From Limnoperna fortunei (taxonomy: Eukaryota > Mollusca > Bivalvia > Mytilida > Modiolidae): DNA of 64,000 bases. Positions within the stretch are counted from its first letter, which is position 1. Every line of letters starts with the position of its first letter. Made by a program: the position numbers and the translations under genes. The notes under the pieces were generated by a model. It was given only the letters and a program-made list of their open reading frames with translations, was not told the origin of the DNA and ran no database searches. The stretch spans positions 9,675,547-9,739,546 of the forward strand of contig OX104116.1 of NCBI GenBank assembly GCA_944474755.1. Reading direction: 5' to 3'. Below, in pieces: positions 52,821 through 61,849 of this stretch.

Positions 52821-53220
52821 GGAAAGTTCTCGGTGCTCGACAACAGAGCTGCACAGCGCGTCCCCAGGTGGTGGATAGGAGGTCTTCTCGTTGAGAGGCT
52901 GTCACAACCTCACAGTGGGTAACATACTAGTATAACTAAGAAGTACATTGGTATGTACTTTAATAAATAAACAGAAATTTGGATTGCCACTGAAAAGAGG
53001 AGCAGTTTAGAAGAGTCAGAAAATAATAAATGTCGGATTCGATCAGGTAGGTAACATTCTTAACGCTATTACTTCATAAAGATGTTGTATTTTATAATAA
53101 ATCGGACCACTGAAATTGCAATTTCCAGATATTGAAATTAAGTGTTTCTCACTATAACTTGTAGTAACATATTTATGACTAGGGTTTATGTTGTTACATC
53201 ATGTCTGGGAATATAATTAT
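52821..53220 (+). repeat. Decayed block A at the array edge
   Basis: The core is recognisable (one change, ggtggtggat, and a short deletion after atagga) but the rest carries many substitutions and deletions, including loss of the acgttcaactacaaag stretch near 53120. No regular C block precedes the next core. Confidence 0.85.
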
Positions 53221-53990
53221 GAAAGTTCTTGGTGCTCGACAACAGAGCTGCACAGCGCGTCCCCAGGTGGCGGATAGGAGAGGCCGTCGAGAGGTTGTCA
53301 GCGCCACACTTGGCGCACAATGGGTAACATGTTTGGCGAGTTCCAAGCTCCTTGAACGCTAAATAGCCTAATTGTCAATTTCGGGAAAGGACAGGCTCAT
53401 TATATCAGCTAAAATGGGGGAAGTTTTCCTATTCTTTTCGATACTCCACTCATGTATCCGTGGTGGACGCAGATTCATCTCTCATTGATCTATTGTTGGT
53501 AACCTTGATCTCCTGGTGAATAGAGCTAAAATATTGCTTGCTGCAATAAAGCAAACATTCATTTACAAAGTTTATCACTTATTAAGCTTGTTAGCGTTTT
53601 TGTTTTTTGTAATGGAGTCGTCTACATGTCCACATGGTTTTCCGTAAAATTTTAAATGGTATTGTCCAAAAATGGATTCGCCTTTGAAAGAGTTATATTC
53701 CCATATACGATGACAGAAAAAAATTTTTATAAAGAATCCTCGTTTTAACTACTTGTATGCCCTATTTAATTAATGACATTCACGTTAAAATTATAAAAGC
53801 AAAGATGCCACGCTTTTAACATCATTTTAGTATTACTACGCAATCCATCAGGGATAAATTAAATAAGCTGATTGTTAAAACAACTCACTTTTACTACTTG
53901 TATTTAATTTGTATTGGTAATATCAACTCACCGTTAGTGAGTGAATATGTTTATTTAAAAGGGTAAATATTAAACAGTTATTTAAGCTTA
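53221..53990 (+). repeat. Decayed block B and start of D at the array edge
   Basis: The core is intact apart from gttcttggtg. The following gaggccgtcgagaggttgtc and ggcgcacaatgggtaacat align with both A and B, so this copy looks closest to a common ancestor. It shares acaggctc, ctcctggtg and gcaaacattc with units 9-12. B passes straight into D (ttgtattggtaatatcaac) with the intervening stretch missing. Confidence 0.85.
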
Positions 53991-54350
53991 AGTTAATAAA
54001 TGAAGTAGAATCCTGACGTTAAATATATTTCTATTTCGGGTAGAATGTGGTTTTACCAAAGTTAGTACATATAAATTATAAAAAACTTGTTTGGTCAGTT
54101 TAGAAGTTGTTTGGTCAGTTCTATAATTAAGTAGTATACCCGCTTTTACAGTGCACGATGTGCATGATATGTACGGGCACGGACTGATATAAATAGTGTT
54201 TACGGGTATCGACGCTTGCAGTAACCTCAAAGAAACGAGTGTTTTTTCTTCTGCATTGTAATGAATGTGCGATTGAAGTTTTTATATGTATGAAGTTTTG
54301 TTAAAAATGTTAATGTAATAAATTTTGCTCGTGGAGAGAAAATATTCCGT
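53991..54350. other. Non-satellite segment at a rearranged junction
   Basis: Joins D-type sequence on the left (cctgacgtta) to the middle of an A block on the right (gtgacggaatcgatctgg), so satellite between these points is missing. Contains a direct repeat ttgtttggtcagtt at about 54089 and 54109, a TATA-like tataaata at 54189-54196 and an aataaa-type word near 54318. This could be an old LTR fragment or filler DNA. No gene seen. Confidence 0.5.
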
Positions 54351-54616
54351 GACGGAATCGATCTGGTAGGTAACATTCTTAACGCGATTTCTTCATAAAG
54401 ATGTAATATTTAATAATAAATAGGACCACTGAAATTGCTGTAACGTTCAACTACAAAGATAATGAATCCACCATATTCAAATCATGCGTTTCTAACTGTT
54501 ACTTGTAGTAACACGTTAGGGTTTATGTTATTACCACATGTCTGGGACCATAATTAGGGAAGTTCTTGGTGCTCGTCCCCAGGTGGCGGATAGGAGAGAC
54601 CGTCAAGGGGTTGTCT
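54351..54616 (+). repeat. Last partial block A and truncated core
   Basis: A-type tail with normal similarity, then a core lacking about 20 bases between gtgctcg and tccccagg, then gaccgtcaaggggttgtc as in units 9-12. The array stops here. Confidence 0.88.
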
Positions 54617-55125
54617 GCGAGCAACTAAGCCTAGATATTTGTTTTGTCTTTAACGCCATTTGCATTAGAGTAGAAATAATTTAAATTCGGACGATCTTAA
54701 GAGGGAGAATTTATTATCAGCTCACTAATACATAGTATTCATACAACAAATCGACTTAAAGTATTAATAAATAATTCCAAACATTTTCTAAGATAGAAAA
54801 CACTCAAACTGTATACTTAGACATTTGTTCATTATTTCTGCTCTTCAATAGTAAATTGTTAATATGTGAAGCTAAAAAGCAGTTTGGTTGCAATAATAAT
54901 AATATAGCTAATTATTTTCGATTTGATAGTCACTAAATAATTGGAAAACAGACAACAAATAATATAAATATTTTATTAAGATTTTTTAAAGTTGTTTTTA
55001 AGAGGAGTTTAATTATATTTAGTAGAGCAGAGTTAAATCAGTAGGGAAAAAGTATTTCCTGTAACAGCCTTAAGTTTTTTCAGTTGGAAAAAAGCGTTCA
55101 ATTTAATTTACTAAGATAAATCAGC
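54617..55125. other. AT-rich flank with a diverged D-block remnant
   Basis: From 54717 to about 54765 the sequence (tcagctcactaatacatag, attcatacaacaaatcgac) is a diverged copy of block D. The rest is AT-rich and I see no gene in it. Confidence 0.6.
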
Positions 55126-55409
55126 TGGGATTAAGTAGGTTTGTAACAAAATTAAGAATGACTAATATTTATCATGGTTTAAGCAGGAATAATCAATTAC
55201 CTGTAGTCTACTTAGAAGATCAGTATAGTTCAAGTTGGATCAAAGTGAAGTTAAAGTATTGTTAATTATGAAGGTTAAAATTAAGCGGTAATTATGCATG
55301 TCGCTTAAATACTAGTACTGCTTTTTACAACAGCGGATTCTATGCAGATAATAAGCGGCATTTAAGTTACGCTGTGATATAAAAGCGATGCTACAAAATT
55401 GTCTGGGAT
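55126..55409 (+). repeat. Left copy of a long inverted repeat
   Basis: Reads gggattaagtaggtttgtaa through ataagcggcatttaag to aattgtctgggat. The reverse complement lies at 63671-63965. Similarity by eye is high with small indels. Could be the ends of one large DNA element, or two copies of a dispersed repeat in opposite orientation. Confidence 0.85.
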
Positions 55410-56194
55410 AGACGTTACTGTTGTACACACACTATGTTTTAGCTATACGTTTCCAATTTTCGACGTATGTAGCAAAAGGGGAAAGGAAGTTGGAACGCAG
55501 ACAATAGTTCCAGAATCGCAATGCGATTACCCTCCAGAGGAAACGTGCGTCCTGAAAAGCTCCAGTTGAAATTGATGATGACGATGACTTCGTAAGTCAA
55601 CCTAAAGCATTGAGTAATAAACACCTGTTGTTCTTACAGATTGTTCAGAGGACTACATACCCTTGAAAAGAACTGTAAAAAGGTAACAAAAATCCGGATA
55701 CATCTTAAGTTCCCCCACAACTGTTAAACCAGTTAGATAGTCCAGTAAAATTCAAACAGGAGCAACTGTAGGTCCAGATGACATGAATCCACGCCAACAT
55801 ACAGTCATACGTTGGTATTTCCAAAGGGTTTTAAACATCGTGGAAAGAAGCCATGTATTAAAACCAGCGCATATACGAAGGATAACTTTGTGAACATTTC
55901 TACTTACAGTGACAGGGTTTAAACGTATTTGTTTCTTGTACATATTTCATTGTAGTATTATATTGTTTCTACTTGTAACTAACTATTTATCTTATTTGAA
56001 TTTACTACAATCTTATAGTATTTTTCTTAATCTATGAATAAGTAAAACTGTTATATAGTTTTGCTTGTATTCGATCATGCTGTAGCGTTCACACTATTCT
56101 ATTAAATATACCCCAAACATACACCAAGCCCCATTTTGTTCAGTGGATTTCCCTACAAAAACTTTATAGGGGCGTTGGGTGTATATTAGAGATT
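55410..56194. other. Unassigned stretch, no gene supported
   Basis: Somewhat less AT-rich between 55430 and 55900. Short open frames occur on both strands and there is a splice-like pair (GT at 55592, AG at 55639), but the implied 48 bp intron and in-frame stops give no convincing exon. No protein family recognised. Confidence 0.5.
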
Positions 56195-57000
56195 GTATTT
56201 TATATAGTCTGGCTTTTATACGTTGTAGATTCAATAACCATGACAGTACTTTTTATGAAAGTGTATAAGCAGAACGCTTACGTATAGTCTGTCTTCTGTC
56301 ACCTTTAAATTGCCATAAAGTCTGGCTTCTGTCACCTTTAAATTGCAATAAAGTCTGGCTTCTGTCACCTTTAAATTGCCATAAAATAAATGCAGTCTTG
56401 TTTAATTATTCAATGAGTAGCTTTTATTTCCCGAGATTAAAGAAGACATACAGTATCTGTAGAATAATTGTATACTCTAATATATAGTTTGACTTTGGTC
56501 CCCTCATTCATTCTATGTGTGAATGTATAATCGTTCTGCTTATACAGTTTCATAAAAAAAAATACTGTAATGGTTATTGCATCTACAAGGTATAAAATAC
56601 CGTATTTCTCATGAAAGTGTATAAGCAGAACAATATATATAGCCTGCATGGCTTTTGTCCCATTGAAATTGCCATTAAATATAGTAATATTTTATATAAA
56701 TTGCCATAAAATATAGTTATATTTTATATAAGTAAGTAGCAATTAAATATTCCTTGGGTTTTTATTTTTCAAATAAGGCATACAGTATTTCTAGAACAAA
56801 TGTATAAGGCCTAACTGCTATATATAGTCTGGCATTTGTCCCCTCATTCACACTAAAAAGAAACAGTGGATGTATATTATAAGTTGTATATTATATACTG
56901 TGTTGGAACAGAACGCTTGTATATAGTTTGGCTGTTATCCCCTATAGATTTAATACAAATACAGTATTTCTTATAAAAGAATATAAGCGTCTAGTGAAAA
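56195..57000. repeat. Degenerate minisatellite region
   Basis: The phrase tatatagtctggcttttgtc in variant forms recurs near 56209, 56283, 56480, 56637, 56820 and 56920, interspersed with variants of atgaaagtgtataagcagaac. Spacing is irregular. No coding potential seen. Confidence 0.7.
56287..56385 (+). repeat. 33 bp tandem repeat, three copies
   Basis: Unit gtctggcttctgtcaccttt plus aaattgccataaa, with one change in the first and second copies. A local expansion inside the degenerate region. Confidence 0.92.
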
Positions 57001-57011
57001 ATAAGACGTTT

Positions 57012-57223
57012 ATATAAGACTAGACCAGTTTATAGAATGAAGTACTTACTTCCCTTAATAAACTAAAAATGTTGGTTGCCACTAAAAAAAAGAGTGGTTT
57101 CAAAAGGTCAGAAAACAAAGTTTTTAATCGATCAGGTAGAGAATATGCTTAACGAGAATAATTCATCAAGATGTTGTATTCAATAATGCATCGGACCATT
57201 AGAATTGTTGTAACGTTCAAAGA
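57012..57223 (+). repeat. Orphan satellite monomer (C type), left part
   Basis: atataagac, cttaataaactaaaaatg, atcgatcaggta, aagatgttgtatt and gtaacgttcaaag follow block C in order at lower similarity than any array copy. Interrupted by the foldback element at 57224; resumes at 58713. Confidence 0.85.
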
Positions 57224-58712
57224 CCAATTATCCCTAAGCTCCAAAATAACTGGGACATGACATGTCTCAGATTTTGCTGATTTTCATTTCATAAGTTGCA
57301 ATTGACCATTGGATCACAAAAATGATGACTGTTTGTTATAATTAACCACGGTTGCCATGGTAACCGATGCGGTCATTTTTTATCATTTCTCATACTGCGA
57401 AATTTCCTATATTCAATTCCCAATTTGTTATTCAAAAATCAAAGCATATTCAATATAAGATTTTATTTGCTTACTTCAATGCCTCATTGACAATATTCAA
57501 AACAGTTTCAAGACTAAACATAAATGTGTAGTCAGAACGAGGCTATGGAATATGTCAAGAAATCATGGATTTTCTCTGGAATTTTTTTACCAAAAAATTT
57601 CCATTTTTGCCACTTTTCTGACTCCATTTTCAGAAAATGCACCAATCACAAATACTCATGATGAATATAATCACATAAATTGATGATTAATATTCAAAAC
57701 TTATAAAAATCTCAATGGGGTAACAAAAGATGTCTTAAGAAAACACTGTCAAAGATGGTTACCATTGTAACTTGTGAAAAAAAACCCATTTCTGTATTGT
57801 TCAATATTTCCACGAAACTACTATTTCTTAGGGTTAAATTAAATCATCCTTAATTACTATTTTTAACAGACATCCTATAAACTTAAAATGACATTGAAAT
57901 CATTTCAGGGTAGTGTCTCAAGGTCAAGGTCAACTAAAAATTGAGCTTTAAAATATGAAAATCTCGAAGCAAAATCAATTTTAAGTGACCTTGAGAACAA
58001 CACAAGTGACCTTGAAAGTTTTCTAAGGTCATGCTATGTTGAAAAGATCCCTTTTAGGTACATATGATGACAACAATTGTTATCTTGGCTCATATTAGAA
58101 GTATGGTCATACATATATTTAAACATCGAAAAATTGCCGTTTTTGTTTTATTACCATGGTAACCAACTTTAACAGTGTTTTCTAAAGACATTTTTTCTTA
58201 CCCCATTGAGATTTTAAATTTTTTAAAATATTAATCATCAATCTATGTAATTATATTCACGATGAGTATTTGTGATTGGTGCATTTTCGGAAAATCGAGT
58301 CAGAAAAGTGGCAAAAATGGTAATATTTTTTACCAAAAATTATAGAGAATAATGCCCTATTTCTTGACATGTTCAATAGTCTCAGTCTGATCACACATAT
58401 ATTGAAAGTGTTGTAACTGTTTTGAATATTGTCAATGAGATATTGAATTCAGCAAATAAAAAAAAATCTATTGAATATGAATTGATTTTCCCCTGAAAAA
58501 TTGGGATTAGAATATCGCCCTTTTCACTGTATTTTAATCGGCCCAAAATGGCTGCCACAGTTACCAAGGCAACCGAAGTCAAATCATAAAAAACAATCAT
58601 TATTTTGTGATCCAATGGTCAATTTCAACTTATAAAAATGAAAATCAGCAAAATCTGAGACATGTCATGTCTCACCCTATATGGAAATCCTTTGATCCTT
58701 ATGGAGAATTGG
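57224..58712. mobile_element. 1.5 kb foldback DNA element with ~600 bp inverted arms
   Basis: The left end ccaattatccctaag and the right end's complement ccaattctccataag begin arms that can be followed inward past gacatgacatgtctcagatt, caccaatcacaaatactc and accatggtaacc-type words to about 57830 and 58110. Arm identity is visibly below that of the array repeats, with indels. Each end carries the near-palindrome acatgacatgtctc. No transposase frame, so non-autonomous. It splits an orphan satellite monomer, which fixes its ends to within a few bases. Confidence 0.85.
57918..58015. promoter_or_regulatory. Four TCAAGGTCA-type motifs in the foldback centre
   Basis: tcaaggtca at 57918-57926 and 57924-57932 (overlapping), and the complement tgaccttga at 57986-57994 and 58007-58015. 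This is the extended half-site bound by NR5A/SF-1 and ERR-type nuclear receptors. Binding in this organism is unknown. Confidence 0.4.
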
Positions 58713-58804
58713 TGTTAAAACGATATTGAAATAGAGTGTTTCTCACTATTACATATAGTAACATATTAGGGTTTATGTTGTTACATCAAGTCTGGTACTC
58801 TAAG
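58713..58804 (+). repeat. Orphan satellite monomer (C type), right part
   Basis: cgatattgaaatagagtgtt, tagtaacatattagggttta and tgttgttacatcaagtctgg continue block C after the foldback element. Confidence 0.85.
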
Positions 58805-58952
58805 TATAGTATATGTCTTAAAAAAGAAAAACAGTTGGCCAGCTTGTATAGACACGATTTTTTTAAAAGAAAATCTCGGCTTTCCTGATTTTAGTTTGAC
58901 CTTTCATGTCTTGTATATTATCAAACATTTAATGATGAATTGGAGTGATACG

Positions 58953-59184
58953 ATTGGTTTATTTAACTCCACTTTCAGTAATTTTTCAGCTATATAATGG
59001 CGTCCAGTTTTAATTACGGGAGTAAACCGGAGTAGCGGAGAAAATCAAAGACGTACTGTAGGAACACTGACAATTCTTGTCAATTAAGTTTGGAATCGAG
59101 TACACCCTACACGCAACCTAATTGTTTACAGAACACATGATCAATAGTAGACGAAATACCTTAACCACTCGGCCACCTAGGCTC
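58953..59184 (-). mobile_element. tRNA-derived SINE with Rudi/Meta-like tail
   Basis: Minus strand starts gcctaggtggccgagtggtt, a Ser/Leu-tRNA-like head with an A box (TGGCCGAGTGG, plus-strand 59165-59175) and a B-box-like ctcgattcc (59092-59101). Its 3' part reads ctggacgccattatatagct and gaaagtggagttaaataaac, matching my recollection of the tail shared by widespread molluscan SINEs. RNA polymerase III would transcribe such an element. The B box and spacing have drifted, so it is probably old. Confidence 0.75.
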
Positions 59185-59541
59185 ACATGCAATACGGTTC
59201 GATATTTATTTTATTTTTTCATACTAGTTTTTGAAAAGAAAGCATTTCTTGCAATGAGATAAAATAGAATTTGATGAGCACAAAACGGAATAATTGTAGA
59301 AAACCATCAAATGAATATTTCTAGTGTTTTGTTTTTATAGGTTCCACTGTTTCAGAGAAGAAGTCCTTTGAATTATGTTTTTTACGGCTAGGAATGAAGG
59401 AGTGGAACACAGTTTGTACCTATTTCAATTCCGATTTGACAAACACATCAACCAAAAGTTACAAATATTTTGTGATAAGAAAATCATACTATAAAATCGT
59501 TTTTCGCTATAGCATAATTGCCTTTAAGTTCTTTGAAAAAA
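59185..59541. other. AT-rich stretch, no feature recognised
   Basis: Lies between the SINE and the RT fragment. It may hold more of the decayed RT element, but no motif is readable. Confidence 0.4.
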
Positions 59542-59678
59542 TAGTGTAACCTAGAACGGCATATTTGTTGGCATATGTGGAAGCGAAGGCTTTAAGTATG
59601 ATTTCTTTAAGACGGGATTTAATTTTCTCGTGAGTGAGGCAAGATGGTATAAAGAGTTGAAAAGTCAAAAGTTTTTAC
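59542..59678 (-). pseudogene. Decayed reverse transcriptase fragment
   Basis: On the minus strand one frame reads VKTFDFSTLYTILPHS; after a one-base shift the next reads KIKSRLKEIILKAF and then YAVLGYT. The FDFSTLYT..PH block is a palm motif A context I associate with Penelope-like and related reverse transcriptases common in invertebrate genomes. Only about 45 residues are recognisable, with a frameshift inside, and neighbouring frames have many stops. No GIY-YIG domain was found nearby. Confidence 0.55.
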
Positions 59679-60502
59679 AGATAACATTTTAGATATCGAA
59701 ACTAAATCCTGTCGTGGCCACCATATTATAAGTTTAGATCGGAACAAATACCATAAATGTGATGAAATAAAATAATTAGTTTAGGTATTCCTTATTCTAA
59801 TATGCAACTTCCATTAACTTTAATCCCCTTTAGATTGCAAATAAAGAGGAGAATTAAAGATTTGAAGGAGGAATGTAATTTTAAAGGAACGCAGTGTTTG
59901 GGATTTTCTGTAGGACGGGGCGTGTTAGTGGTGCATTCTGTTGAGATCTGAAAATACTTTTTGAAAATTAAATATGTTTGTACAATGTATACGAATCTAT
60001 ATTTTAGCTTGAAAATTTTTAGCGTTGTAAAAAGTCCCTTAGACCAAGGAACAGGATTTATTGTAGTTAGAACGTAATCAGGTACGGCCTTTGGAAAAAA
60101 TGAGAGGTAATTAACACGGCTCAAATATTATATTTTGTTTACTGTAATAACTTTCTGAAGGGGTGAGTAAAACGCCAGAAAAATTATACATACGGAATTG
60201 TTACCATTATTCTAATATTATCTTGGACCGAGTGGCAAAGGTAGTTATTCGATCTGTCGATCGAAAATGCGTAAAGCTTCCAACGGGGTGGACATACAAA
60301 CGAATTATAGTAATAATATAGCTGTCATGTTAAAAAAACATCAAAGAAACCTTATGATAGTAGGTCTGTATGTTTCATTGTACTACCATTTTACGGAACC
60401 ATATCTAAGACAGGGAAACTAAAATTGATTGTAACAACTTTATTACTAAGACTGTTCATTTGACTTCAATATGCTTGAAATGATAATTATTTTGTTGCTT
60501 TG
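59679..60502. other. Unassigned stretch with one minus-strand open frame
   Basis: A 110-codon open frame (60124-59792, minus) includes PKAVPDYVLTTINP and several Lys/Phe-rich stretches. It resembles no family I recognise and has no evidence of conservation. It could be more of the decayed RT element. The rest is AT-rich. Confidence 0.35.
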
Positions 60503-60640
60503 TTTAGTTTAAACATATGTTATTTGTGATAAACAACAAATGGATAAGACACAAGTAAATACGTATTTATGAATGCTTCTCCAATTTACAATGTTTAACA
60601 ATAATATTAAGACTAACAAAATAAAGTAATGCAAAATAGG
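60503..60640 (-). mobile_element. 3' end of a LINE related to the one at 535-2891
   Basis: agtttaaac, ttatttgt, aaatgga.aagacacaagtaaat and atttatgaa..cttctccaa appear in the same order as at 535-620, in the same orientation. Similarity fades beyond about 100 bases and no RT frame follows, so this is an old, very short truncated copy. Confidence 0.6.
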
Positions 60641-61008
60641 AAAATGTATGCATATATAACATTTGTACTATTGTGATGTTGTACAATTGTTTGGTAGCGT
60701 GTATAACATTCGAGAAGTTATAGGCTCATTTGGCAGTTACAGTTTTTATGTGCGAATAAAAAACCCACATATTTCATGCAGGTTGTCAATGATTCGTGAA
60801 TTGGTCTGTTATGATGGAGGACCTATCAGTCTAAGAATGTAAGAAATTACCGTTATTTTACTCGTTACTCGGACTTCACGGCTTTTTACCTTTTTTAACC
60901 GTTATCAATGGCTTGTAAAATTTATGAGGCGAGCACGCTGCCACGCCACCGCATTCAGCTAATAACAACACAAAAAGCTACAATACAAAAAAAAATCACC
61001 AGAGTGAA
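60641..61008. other. AT-rich stretch, nothing recognised
   Basis: No gene, repeat family or RNA motif could be identified by reading. Confidence 0.4.
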
Positions 61009-61080
61009 GCTAGCCGGCAATTCTAGCCGTCAATACCGCTAGCCGTCAATATCGCTATCCATCAATAATTTAGCCCGCGA
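61009..61080 (+). repeat. Degenerate ~17 bp tandem repeat
   Basis: gctagccggcaatt, ctagccgtcaatacc, gctagccgtcaatatc, gctatccatcaataat and a last partial tagcccgcgataat. Confidence 0.75.
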
Positions 61081-61849
61081 TAATATTCATTCGGGAGTGT
61101 TCGAGTAATGTATGAAAAGTAAGAAAATTTTTAACTTCAGTTATCTCTCTTTTCACACATGACTCTCAAACCGCACTTTACAGTGACTATTTTTCTTTTC
61201 TTATTTAGATAAATTTATAGAAAAGTAGTGCCAATTGTCAAAATAAAAAAAAAATTAAAAATAAAATATGCATCCTATGCAACATAAAGTTAATTAAGTT
61301 TATCATTTAACAAGAATCATCATTAAAAACTATAATTTTATTACAGTTTCATTTAAATTTGTATAATTATGTAGAATTTTTTTCTCAAGGCAAGGATTAT
61401 GTCAGTGTTTGCTTCATCGGACGCTTTTACATTCAAAATGGCAGGTGTATTTCTATCTCACTATTCCGTATTCCTTTTTTTTCCTTTCTTGTTTTTTTTT
61501 TTATTTATTTATTTATTTTTTTTTTTGTGTTTTGGCGTTTTACATTTATATCTTAACTAATCGATTTTTCTATAGTTTAAACAACTAAAATCGTATAAAC
61601 TTAAATTTATAAGCTTCAGACATGTAACAATTCCGCTATCTATTATAAAGAGGAGTGTGAAAGAAAGAAGAATACGTCGTTAATTCAATTTACATCTGTT
61701 ACAGTACCGTAACGTTTTTATAGGATAATTCTACTATTCTACATTTAGGGAATTAGAAAATTATTTTAATTTTAGTAATTTACTAATTTTAAGATTGAAC
61801 AGTGGTCTTTAACCCAACTGGTAAATAGTTAGGCCACACTTTGGTTTTT
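61081..61849. other. AT-rich stretch with T-rich low-complexity run
   Basis: Includes a T-rich run with (attt)n at about 61486-61526. A short open frame over the run is low complexity. No gene seen. Confidence 0.6.

Larger units (their letters stand above)
1..54616. repeat. Compound tandem satellite array, ~1.85 kb basic unit
   Basis: Head-to-tail repeats whose starts (block A core) fall at 5151, 7427, 10634, 12475, 14317, 17525, 20733, 23008, 24857, 27737, 30623, 33405, 36191, 38038, 39884, 41730, 43577, 45423, 47274, 49121, 50968 and 52821. Basic spacing is 1841-1853 bp. Longer spacings come from an extra A monomer (+430), a Crypton-derived insert (+1.36 kb) or a palindrome-bearing insert (+0.93 to +1.03 kb). 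Neighbouring units differ by scattered single bases and homopolymer lengths, so they look nearly identical by eye. The left edge lies outside the window; the right edge decays from 52821 onward. Confidence 0.97.

Noticed and set aside
55439..55943. Two-exon host gene with GT at 55592 and AG at 55639
   Set aside because: Intron of 48 bp is very short, exon frames contain stops, and no protein family is recognised on either strand.
59792..60124. 110-codon minus-strand frame as a gene
   Set aside because: No recognisable domain or second copy; surrounded by decayed mobile DNA.
61359..61556. 65-codon Phe-rich frame
   Set aside because: Low-complexity poly-T translation.
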